From an uncultured Prevotella sp. (GTDB lineage Bacteria > Bacteroidota > Bacteroidia > Bacteroidales > Bacteroidaceae): 64,000 nt of DNA. How positions within the stretch are numbered: position 1 is the stretch's first letter; every line of letters starts with the position of its first letter. The stretch spans positions 180,150 through 244,149 of the forward strand of contig NZ_CAMJOS010000002.1 of assembly GCF_946407605.1 (NCBI RefSeq). Reading direction: 5' to 3'. A program made the position numbers and the translations under genes. The notes under the pieces are model-generated. The model did no database searches and had not been told where the DNA came from. It saw only the letters and a list, made by a program, of their open reading frames with translations. Below, in pieces: positions 49,742 through 57,226 of the stretch.

Positions 49742-50255
49742 AATACACCACCGTCAAACGGTAAGCAATAATATCATCGGAAGCCTTGCTAAGCGTGTCG
49801 GAAGGGGCATCGTAATAGCGAGGCTTCTTCATGAACAGCAGTCGGCTGGACGTCTCGCGCACCCAGTATTTTGAGTTGGGATTGATGTGCATCGAAGCCT
49901 TCTCGAAAACAGCGGTGAGACCAGGATGCTCGCGGAAGATGCTAAGCACCTCCTTGACTTCATCGGTAGAAGGGAAAGGATAACTGAAATAGGTGGTACT
50001 CTCAAACAAATCCTCGCTAAAGTCCTTGCAAAACGGCTCGCTGTTAACCATCGCTATATCGTCGACCATGGCCTTGCCAAGAACCTTCAGCAAGATGCCA
50101 CGCTGACCGTCTTTCGCCTCACGAATACAGATATAACGTGAGTTGACATAACGTACAAATGTCCTCGAACCGCTCTTTTTCAGCGGTTTCTTTGTTTTTG
50201 ACAAGGTAACGATTTCCCCTACGCTCCAGTTGTTCTCTTTTGATTCCATTTTCAA
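49716..50255 (-). CDS. Hypothetical cytoplasmic protein
   Basis: 179 residues with no signal peptide or membrane segment. The N-terminus 'WSVGEIVTLSKTKKPLKKSG' and 'RYICIREAKDGQRGILLKVL' look like a small beta domain. I do not recognise the family. The start may be the second Met (50249). A -7 box TAATTTTG lies at 50332-50339 on the minus strand. Its stop codon lies within the coding region of the convergent lipoprotein gene (26-base overlap). Confidence 0.65.
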   Translation of the reverse strand: MKMESKENNWSVGEIVTLSKTKKPLKKSGSRTFVRYVNSRYICIREAKDGQRGILLKVLGKAMVDDIAMVNSEPFCKDFSEDLFESTTYFSYPFPSTDEVKEVLSIFREHPGLTAVFEKASMHINPNSKYWVRETSSRLLFMKKPRYYDAPSDTLSKASDDIIAYRLTVVYFTPSELVW

Positions 50256-50331
50256 GCAATTGTTTACCTGGTTAAGCCGTTTTTTATCCCTTTTTAATGG
50301 TTTTCTGATGGCCTCATCCTCTTTTGCGCTG

Positions 50332-50339
50332 CAAAATTA
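50332..50339 (-). promoter_or_regulatory. -7 element of the hypothetical gene at 50255
   Basis: TAATTTTG on the minus strand, 77 bases before the ATG. Confidence 0.5.
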
Positions 50340-50404
50340 CTAAATTTCTCGCATTTACAATAGAAAAACACCCATTATTTTAGGCTTTGAATAAATATCC
50401 TTAT

Positions 50405-51634
50405 TTAATGCACCGCCTGGTTCAGGTTCCTTTTAAGAAAGAAGCTCTTAGTATAGAGGAAGAAGAGGGCAACACCAAGGGCGTTGACCAGGACAACAGT
50501 CCAGAAAGCGGCAGAATAGTTGATGAGTTCAGAGATGACACCACCCAAAAGGATGCCGAGACCCATACCGATGTCCCATGACACGAGGATGGTGCTGTTG
50601 GCTGTGCCCCGCTGACTATTCGATGCCACATTGATAGTCATATTCTGGAAGGCGGGCCACATGTGACCATTGCCCAGACCGATGAGCAGGGCAGAGCCGT
50701 AGTAGCCTATCGGCGACGGTATTAATATAAATAAGGTGTAACCAACCAGCGATATCAACATGCCCGTACCAGCATTATGTGTCAGCAGACCTTTACGGAG
50801 GGTCTTGCCTCCTTGCAGTCGTGAGAGGATGAGTCCGATGGAGCAGAGCATGAAATAGGTGCCAGTACCGCCAGTAATACCCATCACCTCCTTGCCGTAG
50901 ATGGCCAGATAATTACTCAGCACGCCAAAACAGAAGCCGAACGCCACCATGTTAACCCCCAAGAGCCAACCGCGAATGAGGAAAAAACGATCCCATGATA
51001 GGTGAAGGGTGATGGGTGATGGGTGAAGGGAGGGGAGCTGAGGTTGGAGGTTGGAGGTTTGAGATTTGAGGTTTAATTTTACCGTTGCATCGGTGAGCCA
51101 ACCAGCAAAAGCCACTATCAGCGCCACCCAGAACAGCAATTCGAAGCTGTTGGTCCATTTATATAGGAAAATACCCACAGTTGGGGCAATAGCCATGGCG
51201 AGATTGTTGGAGAGGCCGTAGTAGCCAATACCCTCAGTCCTGCGACTGCTGGGTAGCACGTCGATAGCCACTGTGCTGTTAGCCACCGTCAAGGCGCCAA
51301 AGGGTCCACCATGCAACGTTCTCACTATAGTAAATAATAATAAGGTGGAGGCAGCCAGATAGCCAGCAAAAAAGATAGCAAAGGCGGCAAAACACACCAT
51401 CAGCACCTTCTTTCTTGAAAACGAGTCGACAATAAAGCCGCTAAACGGTCTGAACAGCAGGGCAGTGATGGTATAGCCTGAGAGCACCAGGCCTATCACA
51501 TCCTTCGTGGCGCCGAAGTGCTCACTGAGATAGAGCGGCAGCAGCGGCGTCAGCACATAAAAGGCGAAAAACAGCGCAAAATTAGCGGCCATCACCTTGC
51601 AGTAGTTGCTGTTCCAAAGTTTGTCCTGTGTCAT
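50405..51634 (-). CDS. Major facilitator superfamily transporter
   Basis: 409 residues, 12 predicted membrane segments. The motif-A region between helices 2 and 3 reads 'FSGFIVDSFSRKKVLMVCFA'. Residues after helix 6 form the central loop. The class resembles small-molecule or sugar efflux carriers (YfcJ/AraJ-like), but the substrate cannot be named. The central loop is encoded by an 11-unit heptad tract (51001-51077) and reads 'LNLKSQTSNLQPQLPSLHPS', so the repeat has been accepted at a site that tolerates insertions. The promoter is at 51643-51650. Confidence 0.88.
   Translation of the reverse strand: MTQDKLWNSNYCKVMAANFALFFAFYVLTPLLPLYLSEHFGATKDVIGLVLSGYTITALLFRPFSGFIVDSFSRKKVLMVCFAAFAIFFAGYLAASTLLLFTIVRTLHGGPFGALTVANSTVAIDVLPSSRRTEGIGYYGLSNNLAMAIAPTVGIFLYKWTNSFELLFWVALIVAFAGWLTDATVKLNLKSQTSNLQPQLPSLHPSPITLHLSWDRFFLIRGWLLGVNMVAFGFCFGVLSNYLAIYGKEVMGITGGTGTYFMLCSIGLILSRLQGGKTLRKGLLTHNAGTGMLISLVGYTLFILIPSPIGYYGSALLIGLGNGHMWPAFQNMTINVASNSQRGTANSTILVSWDIGMGLGILLGGVISELINYSAAFWTVVLVNALGVALFFLYTKSFFLKRNLNQAVH
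51001..51077 (-). repeat. Heptad tract: eleven 7-bp units inside the MFS transporter gene
   Basis: GGTGAAG, GGTGATG, GGTGATG, GGTGAAG, GGAGGGG, AGCTGAG, GTTGGAG, GTTGGAG, GTTTGAG, ATTTGAG, GTTTAAT: 77 bp without a break in register. It encodes the loop between the two halves of the transporter. Confidence 0.85.
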
Positions 51635-51642
51635 GATGGCTG

Positions 51643-51650
51643 CAAAATTA
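51643..51650 (-). promoter_or_regulatory. -7 element of the MFS gene
   Basis: TAATTTTG on the minus strand. An ATTACGA/TCGTAAT inverted repeat around A/T bases overlaps it (51648-51670). Confidence 0.55.
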
Positions 51651-51673
51651 CGAAAAAAAATCGTAATACATCA

Positions 51674-51703
51674 TTTGTAATTCATAAATTATTCGTACCT
51701 TTG
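51674..51703 (+). promoter_or_regulatory. Promoter of the PurF-like gene
   Basis: TTTG (51674-51677) and TACCTTTG (51696-51703). Confidence 0.65.
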
Positions 51704-51733
51704 CGCCCGCAAACATAAACAGCGATAACAACT

Positions 51734-53206
51734 ATGGGCGGATTTTTCGGAACCATTTCCACAAAAGACTGTGTAAACGACTTGTTTTACGGCACAGACT
51801 ACAACTCTCATCTTGGTACTAAACGAGCTGGTCTCGTCACCTTCGACCACGAGAAAGGCTTCAGCCGCAGCATCCACTCCTTGGAGCGCGACTATTTCCG
51901 CTCAAAGTTCGAAGACGAACTCCACGAATTTTCTGGCAATCAGGGACTGGGCGTCATTAGCGACACCGACCCACAGCCCATCATCATCAACTCGCATCTG
52001 GGACGCTATGCGGTGGTTACCGTAGCCAAGATCAACAACCTGCGCGAGATTGCCGATGAGCTGCTGGCACAGCGCATGCACCTAAGCGAACAGAGTGCCA
52101 ACAACCTGAACCAGACGGAACTCGTGGCCCTGCTCATCAATATGGGCAGCACCTTCGTGGAAGGCATTAACATGGTGTATCGCAAAATCAAAGGTTCGTG
52201 CTCCATGCTCATCCTCACCGAGGACGGCATCATTGCAGCTCGCGACTTCCTGGGACGCACTCCTATCGTCATTGGTAGGAAAGAGGTGCACAAACTGTCG
52301 CCCATCGGCACTGACGACTGGGAAAAAGCCTATGCCGTGAGTAGCGAGACCACCAGCTTCCCCAACCTGGACTACAAACCCGTTCGCGACCTCGGTCCTG
52401 GCGAGATTGTACGTCTAACCCCAGATAGCTTTGAGGTGCTGCAGCCTGCCTTCAAGCGCTGCCAGATATGCTCGTTCCTCTGGGTCTACTACGGCTTCCC
52501 CGCCTCTTGCTATGAAGGCATCAATACAGAATATGTACGTGAGAAGAACGGAAAGATGATGGGTGAGCGCGACGATATCGAGGCCGACCTCGTATGCGGT
52601 ATCCCCGACTCAGGTGTTGGTATGGCTCTGGGCTATTCCGAAGGTTCTGGCATCCCCTACAAGCGTGCCGTGTTGAAGTATACCCCCACCTGGCCCCGCT
52701 CGTTTACCCCTGGTAACCAGACCCGTCGCGACCTTGTGGCCAAGATGAAACTGATTCCCAACGAGGCCCTGCTGCGTGGTCAGCGCGTGGTGTTCTGCGA
52801 TGACTCTATCGTTCGTGGCACCCAACTTCGCGACAATGCCCGTGAGTTTGTGCAAAACGGCGCCAAAGAAATCCATGTGCGCATCTCTTGTCCGCCGCTG
52901 GTCTATGGCTGTCCCTTCATCGGTTTCACCAATAGCAAGAGTGACTTGGAGCTGATTACCCGTCGTATCATCCGCGACTTCGAGGGCGACGATAAGATTA
53001 AACTGGACCAGTATGCCAAGACCGACTCTCCCGAATACAAGCGTATGGTGGATGAGATTGCACGTCGACTGGGTCTCACCTCGTTGAAGTTTGCACGTAT
53101 AGAAGACCTCATTGAGAGCATCGGACTGCCCAAAGAGAAGGTTTGTACCCACTGCTTCGATGGTAGCAGCTACGACCAACAGGGCGACGGTGATTTCTTT
53201 GGTTGA
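51734..53206 (+). CDS. PurF-like amidophosphoribosyltransferase paralogue lacking the catalytic N-terminal Cys
   Basis: 490 residues. An Ntn-type glutaminase-like domain (about 1-230) is followed by a phosphoribosyltransferase domain with the PRPP loop 'VVFCDDSIVRGTQLRDNA' (about 353-370) and 'VCGIPDSGVGMALGYSEGSG'. In true PurF the mature protein begins with the nucleophile Cys (MCG...). Here the start reads MGGFFGTIS, with Gly at that position. Glutamine cannot be hydrolysed in the usual way, so it may use ammonia, bind PRPP for regulation, or do another reaction. The C-terminus 'KVCTHCFDGSSYDQQGDGDF' keeps a CxxC-like pair. Confidence 0.85.
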   Translation: MGGFFGTISTKDCVNDLFYGTDYNSHLGTKRAGLVTFDHEKGFSRSIHSLERDYFRSKFEDELHEFSGNQGLGVISDTDPQPIIINSHLGRYAVVTVAKINNLREIADELLAQRMHLSEQSANNLNQTELVALLINMGSTFVEGINMVYRKIKGSCSMLILTEDGIIAARDFLGRTPIVIGRKEVHKLSPIGTDDWEKAYAVSSETTSFPNLDYKPVRDLGPGEIVRLTPDSFEVLQPAFKRCQICSFLWVYYGFPASCYEGINTEYVREKNGKMMGERDDIEADLVCGIPDSGVGMALGYSEGSGIPYKRAVLKYTPTWPRSFTPGNQTRRDLVAKMKLIPNEALLRGQRVVFCDDSIVRGTQLRDNAREFVQNGAKEIHVRISCPPLVYGCPFIGFTNSKSDLELITRRIIRDFEGDDKIKLDQYAKTDSPEYKRMVDEIARRLGLTSLKFARIEDLIESIGLPKEKVCTHCFDGSSYDQQGDGDFFG

Positions 53207-53275
53207 TTAATGAAGCAAAAAGGGCGTAAAGTGTAAAAAATACCAAAAATATCGTCGAAAAGTTGCACAATTATA

Positions 53276-53297
53276 CCCTGTGTGTGCACACAGAGGG
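53276..53297. promoter_or_regulatory. 22-bp near-perfect palindrome upstream of acpP
   Basis: CCCTGTGTGTG is followed by CACACAGAGGG; the halves are inverted copies with one mismatch. It lies just upstream of the acpP -33/-7 pair (TTTG 53316-53319; TTACTTTG 53340-53347). Confidence 0.5.
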
Positions 53298-53411
53298 CAG
53301 TTTTTTGATAAAAAGTTTGCGTAATTGAATAAAAATGAGTTACTTTGCACCCGATTTTCAAGATAATATCTTAGAAAGAAATAAATTATTAACATTTTAA
53401 ACAGAAAAACT

Positions 53412-53648
53412 ATGTCAGAAATTGAAAGCAAAGTAAAGGCTATTATTGTAGACAAACTCGGTGTTGACGAAGCAGAAGTTAAGCCCGAAGCAAGTTTCAC
53501 CAATGATCTGGGCGCAGATTCACTGGATACCGTTGAACTCATCATGGAATTCGAGAAGGAGTTCGGCATTTCTATTCCCGATGATAAGGCTGAGAAGATT
53601 GGCACCGTTGCCGACGCTATTAGCTATATCGAGGAAAACGCAAAATAA
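53412..53648 (+). CDS. acpP: Acyl carrier protein
   Basis: 78 residues, acidic, standard length. The 4'-phosphopantetheine attachment Ser37 is in '[18 protein letters not shown]'. It carries acyl chains during fatty-acid synthesis. Directly downstream lie fabF and rnc, the conserved acpP-fabF-rnc order. A 22-bp palindrome and a promoter (53316-53347) lie upstream, and an octad-repeat hairpin region separates it from fabF. Confidence 0.96.
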   Translation: MSEIESKVKAIIVDKLGVDEAEVKPEASFTNDLGADSLDTVELIMEFEKEFGISIPDDKAEKIGTVADAISYIEENAK

Positions 53649-53661
53649 ATCAAACTTTGAT

Positions 53662-53745
53662 TTGAAGGATTGAAGAATTGAAAAATTGAAGTTCAGGCTT
53701 CATCCTGGCTCTTTTTTTCAATTCTTCAATTTTTTAATTCTTTAA
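53662..53745. repeat. Two inverted octad tracts between acpP and fabF
   Basis: TTGAAGGA, TTGAAGAA, TTGAAAAA, TTGAAG (from 53662) are followed about 25 bases later by TTCAATTC, TTCAATTT, TTTAATTC. The two tracts are inverted copies and could fold into one stem around a CAGG/CCTG hairpin. It may act as a partial terminator that tunes the acpP:fabF ratio. Confidence 0.7.
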
Positions 53746-53755
53746 TCTTAATAAA

Positions 53756-55018
53756 ATGGAATTAAAAAGAGTTGTTGTAACAGGTTTAGGCGCAGTAACC
53801 CCCGTGGGTAACAACCCTGAAGAGATGTGGAACAATCTTCTGGCAGGCGTTAGCGGCGCAGCACCTATTACACTTTTCGATGCAAGCAAGTTTAAGACCC
53901 AGTTTGCCTGTGAGGTAAAGAACCTCAACATCAACGACTACCTGGACCGCAAGGAAGCACGCAAGATGGACCGCTACACACAGCTGGCCATGATTGCTGC
54001 CCAGCAGGCCGTCAACGACAGCGCAATGGATCTTGAGACAATAGACAAGAACCGCGTTGGCGTGGTCTTTGGTGTCGGTATTGGTGGCATCAAGACTTTC
54101 GAGGACGAGGTGACCTACTACGGCGCACACCGCGAAGATGGTCCTAAGTTCAATCCTTTCTTCATTCCGAAGATGATTGCCGACATTGCTGCTGGACAGA
54201 TTTCTATCCAGTACGGTTTCCACGGTCCTAACTACATCACCTCTTCTGCATGTGCTTCTTCAAGCAACGCCCTGGCCGACGCCTTCAACCTGATTCGCTT
54301 GGGTAAGGCTAACGTCATTGTAGCGGGTGGTGCCGAGGCAGCCATCTGTGAGACTGGCGTAGGCGGTTTCAACGCCATGCACGCCCTGTCAACCCGCAAC
54401 GATGAGCCCGAGAAGGCCAGCCGTCCATTCAGCGCTAGCCGCGATGGCTTCATCATGGGTGAAGGTGCCGGCTGTCTCATCCTTGAGGAGCTGGAGCACG
54501 CCAAGGCTCGTGGTGCTAAGATCTATGCCGAGATGGTTGGTGCCGGCATGAGTGCCGATGCTCACCATATCACCGCCTCTCACCCCGAGGGTCTAGGCGC
54601 TAAGCTGGTGATGCAGAACGCTCTGGAAGATGCTGGCATGAAGCCCGATGAAATCGACTACATCAACGTGCACGGCACATCAACTCATGTTGGCGATATC
54701 TCAGAGGCTAAGGCCATCAAGGAAGTCTTCGGCGACTCTGCCTTCAAGCTGAATATCTCTTCTACCAAGTCCATGACTGGTCACCTGCTGGGTGCTGCCG
54801 GTGCCGTAGAGGCTATGGCTACCATCCTGGCTGTGAAGAACGATATCATTCCTCCCACCATCAACCACGAGGATGGCGACGAAGATCCTGAGATTGATTA
54901 TAATCTGAACTTCACCTTTAACAAGGCACAGAAGCGTACTGTACGTGCCGGACTGAGCAATACGTTTGGTTTCGGTGGTCACAACGCTTGTGTTGTTTTC
55001 AAAAAGTATGAGGCTTAA
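53756..55018 (+). CDS. fabF: Beta-ketoacyl-ACP synthase II
   Basis: 420 residues, the expected length. Thiolase fold with catalytic Cys166 in 'SSACASSSNALAD', His306 in 'NVHGTSTHVGD' and His343 in 'KSMTGHLLGAAGAVEA'; 'NTFGFGGHNACVV' is near the C-terminus. It condenses malonyl-ACP with acyl-ACP in fatty-acid elongation. The last 11 bases overlap the rnc start. Confidence 0.96.
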   Translation: MELKRVVVTGLGAVTPVGNNPEEMWNNLLAGVSGAAPITLFDASKFKTQFACEVKNLNINDYLDRKEARKMDRYTQLAMIAAQQAVNDSAMDLETIDKNRVGVVFGVGIGGIKTFEDEVTYYGAHREDGPKFNPFFIPKMIADIAAGQISIQYGFHGPNYITSSACASSSNALADAFNLIRLGKANVIVAGGAEAAICETGVGGFNAMHALSTRNDEPEKASRPFSASRDGFIMGEGAGCLILEELEHAKARGAKIYAEMVGAGMSADAHHITASHPEGLGAKLVMQNALEDAGMKPDEIDYINVHGTSTHVGDISEAKAIKEVFGDSAFKLNISSTKSMTGHLLGAAGAVEAMATILAVKNDIIPPTINHEDGDEDPEIDYNLNFTFNKAQKRTVRAGLSNTFGFGGHNACVVFKKYEA

Positions 55019-56036
55019 AGATATCATTGATCGTATAAAGCTCCCTTTCCGTCAGGAGAAGGAGCTTTTTTCTTCTCTACACGACATCATCGGGTTCTAC
55101 CCCCACAACATCAAGTATTATAAGATGGCCCTGACCCACAAGAGCTCAGGCAAGCGCAACGACAAAGGTCGTCCGCTGAACAACGAGCGACTGGAGTTTC
55201 TGGGTGACGCCATACTTGATGCCGTGGTGGGACATATTGTCTATGAGCACTTCAACGGCAAGCACGAGGGTTTTCTGACCAACACCCGCTCGAAACTGGT
55301 AAGTCGTGAGACATTAGGAAAACTGGCTCAGGAGATGGGACTGACGGAGCTGATTCAAAGCAACGCCACAGGCCGCTCACACAATAGTTATTTGGCTGGC
55401 AACGCCTTCGAGGCGCTGGTGGGTGCCATCTATCTGGACCAAGGCTATGATGCCGTAATGCGCTTTATGAAGAAGCGTATCCTGACTCAGATGGTCAACA
55501 TTGACAAGGTGGCATATAAAGAGGTGAACTTCAAGTCGAAGCTACTGGAGTGGACACAGAAGAACCGAGTGCGCATGGAGTTCCAGATGCTGAAGGAGAC
55601 TACCGACCAGCAGGGCTCGCCCGTCTTTGGCTTCATCGTCAAGATTGAAGGCATTGACGGCGGTAAGGGTCAGGGCTATTCAAAGAAAGAGGCCCAGCAG
55701 CTGGCCGCCAAAGAGACACTACAGCAACTGCGCCGTGAGCCGCAATTCGTCGATGCCATCTTCTCGGCTAAGTCAAACCGTACGAAGATGGAAGAGGAGC
55801 CTACCGCCATTGCCCCCGACCTGGAGGCCGAGAAGGAGTTTATCATCAAGAATGAGGCCAATGAGTCCGCGGAGCCCGAGCCCATTGAGACCACGAAGGC
55901 CACTAAGAAGAATGAGGCCCCAGAGCCTTCTTCTGATGACGATGAGTTCGACCTCTCCGATATCTCCCACATGCCGCAGGATCTTTCTCGTGAAGATATC
56001 ATCGCAGCAGCCGAAGCTGCCGCCTACGAATCATGA
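55008..56036 (+). CDS. rnc: Ribonuclease III with acidic C-terminal extension
   Basis: 342 residues from the ATG at 55008, which overlaps the fabF end; a longer frame from 54966 lies inside fabF and lacks support. The RNase III domain carries the signature 'NNERLEFLGDAILDAVVG' and 'GNAFEALVGAIYLDQGY' (metal-binding Glu and Asp). The dsRNA-binding domain ends 'GQGYSKKEAQQLAAKETLQQ' (about 225). About 100 further residues are acidic and low in complexity ('EPEPIETTKATKKNEAPEPS', 'DDDEFDLSDI') and are not part of the usual enzyme. It processes rRNA and structured RNAs. Confidence 0.93.
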   Translation: MRLKDIIDRIKLPFRQEKELFSSLHDIIGFYPHNIKYYKMALTHKSSGKRNDKGRPLNNERLEFLGDAILDAVVGHIVYEHFNGKHEGFLTNTRSKLVSRETLGKLAQEMGLTELIQSNATGRSHNSYLAGNAFEALVGAIYLDQGYDAVMRFMKKRILTQMVNIDKVAYKEVNFKSKLLEWTQKNRVRMEFQMLKETTDQQGSPVFGFIVKIEGIDGGKGQGYSKKEAQQLAAKETLQQLRREPQFVDAIFSAKSNRTKMEEEPTAIAPDLEAEKEFIIKNEANESAEPEPIETTKATKKNEAPEPSSDDDEFDLSDISHMPQDLSREDIIAAAEAAAYES

Positions 56037-57208
56037 TGAAGACGGCAGTCGTTGGCGGAGGAGCCGCAGGATTCTTTCTGGCCATCAATCTCAAGGAGAT
56101 GTGTCCACAGATGGATGTCACCATCCTGGAGGCCTCGAAACGAGTGCTGGCCAAGGTTGAGATCTCAGGCGGCGGACGCTGTAACTGCACCAACTCGTTT
56201 GAGGATGTGGTCGACCTGCAGAGCGTTTATCCGCGAGGCCACCGACTGCTGAAACGTCTTTTCAAAGTGTTTGACTACCGCGATGCCTATCAATGGTTTG
56301 AGCATCGCGGTGTCAAGCTCACCACTCAGGAGGACCATTGCGTCTTTCCACAGTCGCAGGACTCCCACACCATCATCAACCTCTTTCTCAACGAGGCCCA
56401 TCGTCTGGACATCACCATTAAGACTTGTTGCAAGGTCAATAGCCTTGATGATCTCAGCGACTATGATTTCATCGCCATCACCACAGGCGGCATGAAGAAT
56501 TCTTCACTCTTCACTCTTCACTCTTCACTCATTATCCCTCCCGTCCCCTCGCTTTTCACCTTTAATATTAACGATGCCCAACTGCGAAACCTGATGGGTA
56601 CCGTGGTTGATGCTACCGCGATGATTCCAGGCACTAAGATGAGAGCTTCAGGACCACTACTCATCACCCACTGGGGCATGAGTGGTCCGTGCATCCTGCG
56701 ACTCAGCAGCTATGCCGCCCGTCTGCTCAGCGAGCATCAATACCAGATGCCCCTATCCGTCAACTGGACATCACTCAAGGAGAACGAGGTACAGGAAGAG
56801 CTGTTGGCTTTCTGTCGACAGCATGCACAGAAGCAGCTGACCACCATGCGGCCCTTCGACCTGCCTCAGCGTCTATGGAGCTATCTCACAGAAAAAGCTC
56901 TTGCTGGAAGAGCTCACGCCCCTTGGGGCAGCCTCAACCAGAAAGAGCTGAATCGTCTGACGAATATGCTTATTAACGACACCTACCAGATTGCTGGTCG
57001 TGCGCCTTTCAAGGACGAGTTCGTCACTTGCGGCGGCATTGACCTCTCTGCCGTCAACCCCTCTACTTTAGAAAGCCGCGAGCACCCACACCTATATTTT
57101 GCAGGCGAGGTGCTCGACATCGACGGCGTCACTGGCGGCTTCAATTTCCAAGCCGCCTGGACCACTGCCTATACCGTTGCCACAGCTATCAAAAATGCAT
57201 GTAAATAG
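56033..57208 (+). CDS. NAD(P)/FAD-dependent oxidoreductase (BaiN/HI0933 family)
   Basis: 391 residues. The N-terminal dinucleotide-binding site is 'VVGGGAAGFFLAINLKE' (about 5-21). The family motif 'KVEISGGGRCNCTNS' follows, and the C-terminal FAD contact is 'CGGIDLSAVNPSTLESREHP' with 'YFAGEVLDIDGVTGGFNFQA'. It is a flavoprotein of unsettled substrate. The start overlaps the rnc stop (ATGA), so it is in the acpP-fabF-rnc operon. A four-unit TTCACTC heptad tract at 56503-56530 encodes 'SSLFTLHSSL' in a surface loop. Confidence 0.9.
   Translation: MMKTAVVGGGAAGFFLAINLKEMCPQMDVTILEASKRVLAKVEISGGGRCNCTNSFEDVVDLQSVYPRGHRLLKRLFKVFDYRDAYQWFEHRGVKLTTQEDHCVFPQSQDSHTIINLFLNEAHRLDITIKTCCKVNSLDDLSDYDFIAITTGGMKNSSLFTLHSSLIIPPVPSLFTFNINDAQLRNLMGTVVDATAMIPGTKMRASGPLLITHWGMSGPCILRLSSYAARLLSEHQYQMPLSVNWTSLKENEVQEELLAFCRQHAQKQLTTMRPFDLPQRLWSYLTEKALAGRAHAPWGSLNQKELNRLTNMLINDTYQIAGRAPFKDEFVTCGGIDLSAVNPSTLESREHPHLYFAGEVLDIDGVTGGFNFQAAWTTAYTVATAIKNACK
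56503..56530 (+). repeat. Heptad tract: four identical TTCACTC units inside the flavoprotein gene
   Basis: Four exact copies in a row, preceded by TTC and followed by ATTATCC. It is translated as part of a loop that family members would not be expected to need. Confidence 0.85.
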
Positions 57209-57226
57209 TCCTGGTGGAGACTATTT
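57203..57226. terminator. Hairpin between convergent genes
   Basis: AAATAGTC (57203-57210) pairs with GACTATTT (57219-57226). Both stop codons lie in the stem. Confidence 0.5.
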
